Positions 36,799-46,791 of a DNA stretch of 64,000 bases are shown here, piece by piece. The position numbers were made by a program, and so were the translations under genes. Within the stretch, counting starts at the first letter, position 1, and each line of letters starts with the position of its first letter. A model generated the notes under the pieces. The model was given only the letters and a program-made list of their open reading frames with translations. It made no database searches and was not told the DNA's origin. This DNA comes from Hermodice carunculata (lineage: Eukaryota > Annelida > Polychaeta > Eunicida > Amphinomidae), in assembly GCA_964020975.1 (NCBI GenBank), contig OZ026616.1, forward strand, positions 77,415,493 through 77,479,492. The letters are read 5' to 3'.

Positions 36799-37417
36799 AG
36801 CTCTGCTGACTTGTCAGTCAGCAGAGCTTATAGAATCCGTTTGCGTCCGTCGCCTGTCTGTCCGTCCGTCCGTCTTTCCGTCTGTCCGTCTGTCGTTAGA
36901 CTTTTTATATTTTCGACTTCTCAAAAACCGCTATATAGAATGTTTTGATTTTGCACATGGATGATCCCCAGGTGGACCTCTACCAAGTTTGCGAAGGAGA
37001 TGATGATGCAATAATTGTTCTATTTTTTATGAATTTTTTAATTAATTTTTTGAAAAAAATTAAAATTTCTTAAAATTTCTTCATCTCAAGAACTACCAGG
37101 CCAATTGCTTTGATATTGCATACAGGGTCACCTGGGGTCAACTAGTTCTCATTTTTGGCCACCAGGTGGCGCTGTAATTTTTTCCTATTTTTTATGACTT
37201 TTTGCGTGTTAAGGCTATTTTCGTCTTCTTCCCCAGAATCCGTTTGCGTCCGTCGTCCGTCTGTCCGTCCTTCCGCAAAATTTATTCTAAGGACAAACTT
37301 TGCTACCACTCTACATACATGTATATAGCTGCACAAATCTAGACTATAGTCCATGTGTTCCAATACTGTAAAAGCAGATCCCAGTCAGCAGAGCACAGGA
37401 TCATCATGATCCTCTTG
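36799..37417 (+). mobile_element. Helentron-like element, third family (complete), inside LINE (TTA)n tail
   Basis: 5' hairpin: AGCTCTGCTGAC (36799-36810) and GTCAGCAGAGCT (36817-36828) are exact inverted arms around TTGTCA. A GTCC/GTCT-type microsatellite (36845-36895) and a degenerate second copy of TCCGTTTGCGTCCGTCG (from 37239) follow. Near the 3' end GTCAGCAGAGC (37384-37394) repeats the right arm of the 5' hairpin. A second hairpin, GGATCATCATGATCC (37398-37412), and TCTTG then close the element, followed by TTG. It is flanked on both sides by TTA-type microsatellite, so it entered the tail of LINE-4. No coding sequence. Confidence 0.75.
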
Positions 37418-37670
<253 letters not shown>

Positions 37671-38397
37671 AACTCTGAGCATTGTGAGAAACTCAAGGGT
37701 TCTGAAATGAATCGCCGTTACGAGTATGCCCAGGCTTCATTTGTAGATTTTCATATGTACCCCTTCCCCATTTGGGTAAAATAATAGTGTTCCATGGCAT
37801 TTGTCTTTATCCATGGAAGTGTACTGACAAAAGTCCCTTGAGGTCATGTGACTGAAGAATATACTAGGATTTTAAACAATAACTTTTTGTTCTGAAAGTG
37901 TAATTCTAGGAGATATTGCGGCAGAGCAAGGCATAGTTAGTAATAAAATAGTTACTTTTGAGTTGGTCTATCTCTGTGTGATTTACTTGTGTTTGTGACC
38001 TGGTATGAACGTTGTCTACAATTTGTGTGGACCTGTTTTTAAAACTGTCGATTTTTTTTCTCTCCCCCCCCCCCCAAAAAAAAAAACTGTGACAAAAATC
38101 ACCACATCTGCTTTTTTTTTCTTTTTTTTTTGTTTGTTTGCTGTTTTTTCCCCGTTTACACATGAGAATGCAAAGGGGGTATTAGCTCTCCATTTAATTA
38201 CTTTGCTAGGGTTGGCATGAAAGGGTTAAAATGCCCCAAACCCGGAGGCTACCTCTCTCGCTGGTCTAGAAGCGGAACAATTCTGTTGCATGAAATCTAC
38301 GATGAAATAAGCAGATGGTCGTATATTCATTCAGATGTTAAGATCATCGATTAGCTGAGCGAGTGCAAAAAGACTTCCCTATGTTCATTCCCCAGCT
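37671..38397. other. intergenic DNA
   Basis: C, A and T runs (38065-38084, 38112-38140); nothing coding. Confidence 0.5.
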
Positions 38398-39003
38398 TTA
38401 CCTCATCGCATCTCCGGGTTTTGTCAACAAAACCGTGGGTTTTGCTACAATACTCTGGGTTTTGTCATACAAAACCGAGGGTATTTTTTTTACCTGAAAA
38501 CAACTTAAGTCAATAACCAAGATCTACACAGGGAATAAAATGCAACCTCTGTTTGGTTGCTGTAAATCTTTGTTTACAACTTTAAAACATGCAGCGTGAA
38601 ATTTACGAAACTGTATGCTTGTGACATCCTAGTTCAAGGGTTTCGTGTAGACACAAAACCCAGGGTTTTTCAAGGGTACTCCAGGGCATCGGGAATTGCT
38701 GAACATTACATACTCAAAACCCTGAGCTATCACTGAAAACCATGTGTTTTGTTGAACAATGAAATAATTGATAAATAAAATAAAAGAAGCATGATGAAAT
38801 TATTTGTAAAATAATTGACAAAACCCTAGGTTTTGTTTACAAAGTTCTGAACACTGCAAGCACAAACCCCAGAGTTTTTATTACAAATCCCAGAGTTTTG
38901 TTGTTATTCCTTGGGTTTTGCAAAAATACTAAATAACAGCAGAACCTCGGTATTTTCAGACAAAACCCTGGGTTTTGTGTCACAAAACCCATAGTTTAGT
39001 GAA
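38398..39003. repeat. cluster of palindromic AAAACCC-N-GGGTTTT motifs (cluster 2)
   Basis: More than a dozen degenerate copies or half-copies of ACAAAACCC-TGGGTTTTGT occur, single or in direct succession: 38411-38485, 38650-38670, 38718-38755, 38820-38840, 38868-38925 and 38960-39000. Spacers of about 20-100 bp are unrelated to one another. The motif is itself palindromic, so each copy could form a small hairpin. No coding content. Confidence 0.75.
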
Positions 39004-39968
39004 TTATTGGACAATCTATTCGATGTCCAGACACCCGGGAATGATACATTTGCTAAAGACGGTGTCCAATATTCACACAGCAGAGGGTTCAACATTCACT
39101 GGTAGACAAACAGTCAAGGCAACAGTAACGATATGCGGGGAAAGTACCAAGTGGTGTCAATGCACCTACCTTTATGTGACCAGGAAGACATGCTTGACGC
39201 CAACACTTCGCAGGACCGCGGTGACCCTCATGAGGTTACACATACACAATCAAGTCGACTGTGGACCGTGATACTTGTGATCACTTAAGTCGTTCAACAT
39301 CTCAGCGTACACGCTCACTCATGCCCGAACGCTGGATCAACTACTGCCTCATGAATATTCATAACGACTTTATCGTCACCATTAAATTGGCCTTTTCTGG
39401 CATAATTAAAGTGAGTGTTAGGTCAAACACGATGTTCTGGGAAGGTGACCGAGATGCAAACTGTGTTCTTAGCGTCTATCGATTCTCTGAGGACCCTGGT
39501 GACAATTTTAGCAGGAAAATAAAAGAGATAACCGCTAATTGTTAAACACTGTGACACTCTGCGGTCCTTCAACATTGGCAAGAAAACATATTGTATGGAG
39601 AAGGAGGGTAATTTATTTAAGGCTTTTCAAGCTGCCATAAAAACTCTTGGTCCCACCAAGTAGCAAACTTAAAATCGTTGCATCCATTATTATCACAGAC
39701 ACTGAAGTCCTCCCGGGGATCGTTATAAATTAATGTTATACAAGCGAGAGCCTACAGCTGAACGAGGGCACTCGTTGTTGATTAACGATATATTATCAAA
39801 CCCAAGGAGTTTTGCTATCACACAAAAGACCGCTTGAAAAATTTAATCACAATATTTTAATTTGAGACAGACCAAGTAGGTATCCGAGCATTCACGAAAA
39901 TTTACGCTGCATATGCTCGGTGTCTGCCGTTTGCATGGCCAAGCGTTAACCCTTTTGGGCATGCATTC
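39004..39968. other. intergenic DNA with a weak hAT-transposase-like stretch
   Basis: A frame at 39261-39545 contains RTRSLMPERWINYCLMNIHN. This loosely fits the R-S-x-M-x-x-E-R-(L)-N-x-L-x-L-x-x-I-H pattern near the C-terminus of hAT transposases and ZMYM-like domesticated proteins. Only this short segment matches, so I do not call a gene. Confidence 0.25.
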
Positions 39969-40118
39969 ACATTTCTCACAAAAACAGCGTCCTGGTACGA
40001 TTTTATTGTTTGTTGCAATTATATGGGGCACATGCAGATCGATCACATTTCTCGAAAAACCGTTTCCTGGTACGATTTTGTTGTTTGTTGCAATTATGTG
40101 GGGCACATGCAGACCGTC
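39969..40118. repeat. 75-bp tandem duplication
   Basis: CCTGGTACGATTTT(A/G)TTGTT starts at 39991 and 40066; the two units are nearly identical through GGGGCACATGCAGA. Seventy-five is a multiple of three, so frames on both strands repeat every 25 residues without other coding evidence. Confidence 0.85.
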
Positions 40119-40397
40119 TAACTGGATCGTGCTAATGTTTCTAAATAATTTCCACGTGTGATCTCCATGAGTGAAACAACCTACTAAACTACGACAATGT
40201 CTAAACATTCAGGACACATGGGTGTGACCTTTCAATGTCAGAATGCCGTTTTTGTATTCCGCTGATTATTTTTGAGGAGCGAACCAATCAAAGGTGGTCT
40301 CTTCAACCTTTTGGGTGCATATATGATGGGAAATTTGGTCCATCCATGGAGTAGTGTGCCGTACTTTGCGCTTAGTTTACCAGGAAAATAGACTAGT

Positions 40398-40424
40398 TAT
40401 GTATGTGTGCCAACACAGGCATAT

Positions 40425-40506
<82 letters not shown>

Positions 40507-41387
40507 TTTCTTTCTTTCTGTCTTCCTTCCTTCCTTTCTTCCTTCCTTCTTTTTTATGTCTGTGTGCCAACACAGACATATTGTTTTTCTAGGAATTCTT
40601 TCTTTCTTTCTTTCTTTACCGGCAAATTTGTCCGACATTTCATTTGAAAAGTATTTCACGTAGAAACTCCAAACTTGGGACAATTATACTTCTATAGATG
40701 AAGTCTGACCTTTTTATAATGAGAGGTCATGCTTTTCAAAATTATGCAAATGCGGGCTAATTAAAGTTTTAAATCTTCAATATCTTATATGCTATAGTAG
40801 CTGTGGCTCTGCGTGTATTGGAGTTCAATAATAGCAAGGCAAAGGTCATCTCAAATGTCAAGGTCAAAGGTCATTTCAAGGTCACAATGTCATTTGAAAG
40901 GTCAAGGTTCACTTAAGGTAGAGTTCATCTTAAGGTCAAAGGTCTTTTCAAGGTCAAAGGCCACTTTCGATGGTGGCTTTCTTGTAGCCATAACTTGGTC
41001 AATTGTTATCCGATTTTGATCATGTTGGACTCAAATTGTAGCTATTGTAATATTGCACATCCTTGAAACTTGCATTGGACCTCTAAAGGTCAAAGATCAA
41101 CATTATTTGGACCTTTAAAAGTTTCATCCATCCATACCTCGGCCAATTTCAATCCAGTGTTGACATGTTGGGACTCAAATTGTAGGTATTGCAACACTGT
41201 ACATTTTAGCAATTTACATGTGACCTGTAAAGGTCAAAGGTCAAGGTTATTTGAACTTTGAAATTTTCATCCAGCCATAAGCTTAATGGAATGTGAAGTA
41301 CCAAAGGACAAAAGTTGTAGCATTTAATATTTACAACTTGTGGAGGCACACAAACAGATTTGATTTGAAGCAAATCTTCTTTGCTTG
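40398..41387 (+). mobile_element. family 1 Helentron-like element G (two heads)
   Basis: A first head palindrome (40398-40423) is followed by a long (TTTC)n tract (40427-40550). A second, better head (40555-40580), a short TTTC tract, the CAAATTTGTCCGACATTTCA block and a GGTCA-rich body with AGGTCAAAGGTCA at 40861 and 41231 come next. About two AACTTGG core units, CACAAACA, the hairpin GATTTGATTTGAAGCAAATC (41357-41376) and the end CTTG (41384-41387) complete it. Element H starts two bases later. Confidence 0.8.
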
Positions 41388-41389
41388 TC

Positions 41390-41432
41390 AAAGTGTGTGT
41401 GTCAACACACACTTTTCTGTTTTTCCTCGAGT

Positions 41433-41520
<88 letters not shown>

Positions 41521-42316
41521 TCCTTTTTTCTTTCTTTCTTTCCTTCTTTCTTTCCTTTTTTCTGTCTTTCTTTCTTCTTTACCAGCGAATTTGTCCAACA
41601 CTTTTCTCGGACACTTTTATACATAGAAACTCCAAACTTGGCATGATTGTACCTCCATACAAGGAGTTTGACCGTTTCATGCAGAAGAATGAAGATGTTT
41701 GAAATTATGCAAATTAGGCGAATTTGAAAGTTTAAATCTTGAATATCTTCAAATGTATAATAGATAAAGATTCCATTCCAACTTGTACTAGAGGGTATTG
41801 ACCATTGCGCATCTAATATATTTAAAAACAAAAGTTGTAGCAATTTCAATTATGCTAATTAGCAGCATTTGACATTTTAAAACTTGAATATCTTCAAAAC
41901 TATTATAGATAGAGATGCCTTTTTAACTTCTACTAAGGGGTTATTGACCATTGCGCATGTAATAAATCTAAAACAAAAGTTGTAGGAATTTGAATTATGC
42001 TAACTAGCAGTACTCAAAATTTTCAATGTTGAATATCTTCGACACTATGATAGATAGAGTTGCCATTCCAACTTCTGCTAGAGGGGTGTTGACCATTGCG
42101 CACTAATGAATTAAAAATAAAGTTGTAGCAATTTAAACTATGCTAAATAGCACCATTAGAATTTTTAAATCTTGAATAACTTCAAAGCTATAATAAATAC
42201 AGATGCCATTCCAACCTCTACCACCATGTTATGGAATAGTTGTACATTGCCATACCAATATGCTTTGAAGACACATCCACACACTGATTTGTTATGCAGC
42301 AAATCATCTTTCCTTG
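41390..42316 (+). mobile_element. family 1 Helentron-like element H (type-2 head, complete)
   Basis: Type-2 head near-palindrome (41390-41415, AAAGTGTGTG...CACACTTT), a 22-unit (TTTC)n tract, CAGCGAATTTGTCC and CCAAACTTGGCATG blocks. Four core units of about 145 bp follow (AATATCTTC at 41742, 41887, 42032, then AATAACTTC at 42175). Then come ACACACTGATTTG, the hairpin GATTTGTTATGCAGCAAATC (42286-42305) and ATCTTTCCTTG (end 42316) before TT. Head-to-tail with element G. Confidence 0.82.
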
Positions 42317-43149
42317 TTCGTTTCTGTTTTCTCCGTACAGAAATGGGACCGCATCGGAGCTTATATTTAAGAAGTACATTGTACATGTGTTACAAACCGA
42401 CATTAAAAGTCCTAATTTCCAGCAAACGTACAACCTCACGCACCACGCGTGGCATATCGGGTCTTGTGATCGTCCCGAAGCACTGTTCTGATTAACTTCA
42501 ACCCACAAGAACGCCACCACAACCACCTCAATCACCGATGGCCCTACCACAGTTAACCCCTAACGCCACGCCAGTGAGACCGATTTTCACGTTTATTTAT
42601 TCCGGTTTAATACACAGTGCTGAGTGAGCTACATGTACTGTGTTTTTACTTATGACCTGTGATCATGACAGTTGTCTTCCGATTCGTACATCAAAAATTA
42701 TTTCGAGAAAGCTGATGAAAATATCGGCCGCTGAAATCGCAGTAATTACCCGCAAGGGTGTTGATCGACCTGCACACAACTTTTTTTGTAGAAATGGTGG
42801 AGGGGTAGATAGTATATGTGGTGTCTTGAAATACTTTGGAATATTACTATTCCCAGGGTACACCTGTCGACAGAGGTCAATAAGTTTAAGAATTGAAACA
42901 GTTTGATTTAAAAATGCGGTATGCGGCAACGCCCAACGCGCCTTGTGCCAAGTGAGTCGAGAACTAGGTGTTTCTTATTTCATTCTCATGACATGACTAA
43001 AGCGGACCAGTTGACAGGGCCAAGTGAAAAGGCAAGCCTGTGACAGCTGTGCATGCAACTTCTGCTCTTTCATGACAATGCATATGCCAGAGCCATGCCG
43101 GGGGTGGGCGGGGGGGGGGGGAGCGGTGAATGTCTTGTCAGCATAATTC
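42317..43149. other. intergenic DNA
   Basis: Small opposed frames (42640-42929) without motifs; a G run at 43105-43122. No gene supported. Confidence 0.5.
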
Positions 43150-43827
43150 AAGCCACTCCGAAGTGTTTCTACAATGCTCATTCAAGCATGATGTAACCGA
43201 TGAAGTGTGACAGTGATGGTAGAAATCTGTAGTGACTGTCACTATCAATCAATAACCCAAGTATGAAAGCCCTGCCCAGTGTAGGTAGTGAAATAATGCC
43301 ACTCCAAAGATTTTCTACAATGCCCATTCAAGCATGATGTAACCAATGAAGTATAACAGTGATGGTACAAATCTGTAGTGACCATCACTATAAATCATTG
43401 ACCAAAGTATGCAAGCCCTGCCCAGTGTAGGTAGTGAAATAATGCCACTCCGAAGGTTTTTGTTGACGGACGGACCCTACGGACGTAACCAATGAAGAAT
43501 GACAGTGATGGTACAAATCTGTAGTGACCACCACTATCAATCATTGACCAAAGTATGCAAGCCCTACCCAGTGTAGGTAGTGAAATAATACCACTCCGAA
43601 GATTTTCTACAATGCCCATTCAAGCATGATGTAACCAATGAAGTATAACAGTGATGGTACAAATCTGTAGTGACCATCACTATAAATCATTTACCTGAGT
43701 ATGAAAACCCTACCCGGTGTAGTTAGTGAAATAATGCCACTCCGAAGTTTTTTGTTGACGCACGGAAGGACTAACGGACGGACGGAAAAAAGTGTTAAGT
43801 CTCGCCAACTGCTTATGCTGGCGAGAC
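43150..43827 (-). mobile_element. Helentron-like element, fourth family (146-bp units, 5' hairpin)
   Basis: CCACTCC(G/A)AAG recurs at 43153, 43299, 43445, 43591 and 43737, exactly 146 bp apart each time. On the minus strand the 5' end is a hairpin, GTCTCGCCA (43799-43807) with TGGCGAGAC (43819-43827), followed by a GTCC-type microsatellite (43763-43785). A second, internal copy of the microsatellite junction sits at 43455-43483, within the third unit. The 3' hairpin/CTTG end was not found on the left. Confidence 0.7.
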
Positions 43828-44263
43828 AAAAATATGTCTTAAAGTTCCGGGGAATGATACCATTGTAAAACTAATAACTTTTTTTTTAAAACGCTCAGAT
43901 TAACGACAGAGATACACACAGCTAAAATAGCGGTGTTTCTTATGATGTGAATGTTAGCTTCTGACACAAGATTTACTTCAATAGATAATGAGGTGCCTAT
44001 CCGTACATACATTTGTGCATCAAAACTGCCTCATGAAAGCGACTGGAATCGCTGCGTCTGCAAAACAATGTTCATTATCACCGGTACCAAATACATGGAC
44101 AGATGGTCAGTCTGCCAATATGTGTGACTTTGCAAGAAAAGAGGTTAAATAATGACACAATAAAACGGTAGATAATAAATCGATCAACCAATCAACTGGA
44201 AAATAAATGACTAAAAGACAGCAAGTGTAACTCTTACAATGTGAATTTGTGGCAGAGTCAGCA
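43828..44263. other. intergenic DNA
   Basis: Nothing recognised. Confidence 0.5.
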
Positions 44264-44316
44264 GCTTGTCTAGGCGCGCTTTATGCGCATTTCGCCTGAA
44301 GCGCGCGTAGGAAAGC
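44264..44316. repeat. GCGCGC hairpin, locus 2
   Basis: Arms 44264-44281 and 44299-44316 pair with three or four mismatches in 18. The core AAGCGCGC and the outer GGAAAGC match the stronger hairpin at 8161-8212. Confidence 0.65.
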
Positions 44317-45694
44317 CGTGATTTGGGCCATCCCTATGGTTTATGCAACTGCAGACAACCTGGTGCTTAAACGGACCGCTGGTTTTACACAGATTGTGAA
44401 TCTAGTATCGTTATGTAAATTCAGAACACTTCGAGTTCTGTCATAATTGGGCAATGAAAGAGTCAACCGGCGCCTGAAGGTGCAGCGCCCAGAACGCAGC
44501 GTGTGGTGCCGTACTGTAAGTTGACCTGGCAAAAAGGGAAATTTGACGGACACAATTGTGTCCTGGTAACCTATCACTATGTCTAGTTACTTCTGAGTAT
44601 TTCTTATTAATGCACAACGGCATTTGCTCCAGTGGGAATTTCTAGCCCGATGAACGACTTTTCTTGCTTTGCCAATTATGTGCATCCTAAGCAAGCAAAT
44701 TTTGCACATAATATCTGAAAAGCGCAGTAGAAAGGGATGCCCTAGGGAAAGGCTTGAATCATGCTCTGTTTATGTTGTCCATGCATGACCGTGTTTAAAG
44801 TGGCTATTTCAAACATATGATCAAGCCACTTTAAAGTATATACAAGGAAGTTTGCATGCCAAAACACTCAAATAATTGTTACTATGCATTAAAAATGCGT
44901 GTGTGTGGTACTCTCGGGGTGGTACTGTGGTTATATTTTGAACTGAACTTAAATTCATCAATTTACAACCCGGAGGAATATAGAGTGAAATATCCTCGGG
45001 CTGCCAGGGAACAATAACCTGGCGTTCCAATGCAAATGGGTGGTAGTATTGGCATTTTGATCGTCACGAGGGCCACGTCACGTGCCCATGTACCGGTATA
45101 GCTACAGTCGGTTCTGTGTTAAAATCCGGTCGGTGGCTGTCCTCATCGGCAAGGTAGCGATAAGGGCGGTAGCTTGCACCCAGAATTTGTTCCAGACCCG
45201 TGGAGGAAGAAGGCGTGGGCTACGTGGGGAAAAAATGACGACTTGTCGCTCTGAAAGACCCCCTTTTTGAAACCATCGATCCTGAAAGGCCGTCGCTCCC
45301 AAAAGACTGCCATAAATTACACTCGAGTTCAATTGCGGTAGTTACTAACTTTGTAAATACCAGCTCCTAAAGACCCCGTGTTTTGTCATTGATTCAGCTC
45401 CCATTGGATCTGGGTTTCATTCCCTCAGTGGGGCCTACCCGCCCTAAAATATGGGTAGTGCGGGTGGGGTGGGGTTTATGTTATAATCCACAAAAGAAAA
45501 ATAAAGTATTTTCCTCTTAGATAAATAAATTTGAATTAAATTTGTATGTTAAAATATAATCAATTGTAACCACTTCTGAATCCAGCTTGTTCTTCGCCCA
45601 ACAGACCTGGCAGTTCCATGTAATCATTGAGTCTACAATTTAATAATCAGCTAAAAAGGTTACTAACACAACTTGGTAGGTTAATGCCCCTGTT
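44317..45694. other. intergenic DNA
   Basis: Short opposed frames (44341-44623; 45082-45332) without recognisable motifs. No gene supported. Confidence 0.5.
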
Positions 45695-46047
45695 ATGTCT
45701 TGGGTGGTTTATGGGCAGAATTGTAATCCTCAGACCGTCTTGTGGGCAGTTGTTCGGTTTATCGGCAGTTGAAAAATGCCCACAAACCATGTTTGCCTTA
45801 AATTCAATGCGCTACCTAGGGGGTTTCAGAAACGTACAAATTAGCAAATCTGCCCACATATTATGGGAAGCTGTAAATGCCCAGAAATTGCGGTAAGCTG
45901 TACTTGGTATATACTCGCCACGGTCCAGTTTGAAGAATATAATTGACCCGCAGACAATGGGCATGACCCACAAACCGGCTTTAGGACCTATCCCATTGTA
46001 TATTTTTTTGGTGGGCAGTGTATAATTGCCCATAAACCACCCAAGAC

Positions 46048-46049
<2 letters not shown>
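45695..46049. mobile_element. MITE with 23-bp perfect terminal inverted repeats
   Basis: The left end 45695-45717 (ATGTCTTGGGTGGTTTATGG...) and right end 46027-46049 are perfect reverse complements over 23 bp, and near-matches extend inwards. Total 355 bp, AT-rich inside, with inner GGGCAGTTG and TGCCCA words and no coding frame. A (TA)n tract starts right at the 3' end, so the target site is unclear. The superfamily cannot be assigned. Confidence 0.8.

Positions 46050-46050
<1 letters not shown>

Positions 46051-46115
<65 letters not shown>
46051..46115. repeat. (TA)n microsatellite
   Basis: About 32 TA units abutting the MITE. Confidence 0.96.
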
Positions 46116-46117
<2 letters not shown>

Positions 46118-46185
46118 CTGTTTTCGCCATCTGTCAATGTTGGTCGAACCAATCCCTACCTTTACCCTTCCTATTAGGCAACCTA

Positions 46186-46430
46186 TTATTAAGCCTGTGT
46201 GTGAACACTGACTTCCATGTTCTTCAATTTATAGGTTTTTGACATAGTGAAGTTTTGCATATTGTTTGGAACAGTCATGATGTTGAAAGTTATGCAAATT
46301 AGAGGCATATTTGTGCAAAGTTTAAATCTTTCATATCTCTAAAACATTTGTAGATAGAGTTGCCATTCAAAGCTTAATATGTGTGTCCATTGCTAAAGCA
46401 AAATCTTATAGCATATAAACAAAGTTGAGA
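46186..46430 (+). mobile_element. family 1 remnant J
   Basis: A weak head-like stretch (CCTGTGTGTGAACACTGAC) is followed by GTTATGCAAATTAGAGGC and AAATCTTTCATATCTCTAAAAC...AGATAGAGTTGCCATTC. These match the first core unit of element H. There is no TTTC tract and no 3' end. Confidence 0.5.
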
Positions 46431-46791
46431 AGTGTACTTTTTGTTAAATTCACCGAATTTCCCCAGAATACACATTTTCTCCCTCCGTCCCCCAACAAGC
46501 TGGTAACTGTTTCCACTGACAGGCTGTTATGCAACCAAAGATAATTGAACTGTTAGAGCCTGGCCTCCATACATGTCTGTACACAGGCACCAGTGCCCAG
46601 TGCTGTGGTTTACCCCTCAATCCCTAGGGAGAATGGCTGTGTTGGTAGAATAAGCTTGTCTGCATTGTGTAAACAAGGAGGCTATATATAGTCTGAAGCT
46701 CCTTTGGTGTGAGTCCCGATCGCAATAAGCTAGTGCTGACTGAGAGGTGCCATTTCGCATAGCAGCATCCAATGAAATATGAACCAAAGTT
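46431..46791. other. intergenic DNA
   Basis: Nothing coding; a run of imperfect pairing around CTATATATAG (46667-46676) was noted. Confidence 0.45.

Noticed and set aside
46656-46695. AACAAG followed by GAGG...CTCC pairing, considered as a reverse-strand Helentron-like 3' end
   Set aside because: The stem is short and interrupted, and no tandem core or matching 5' hairpin was found to the right.
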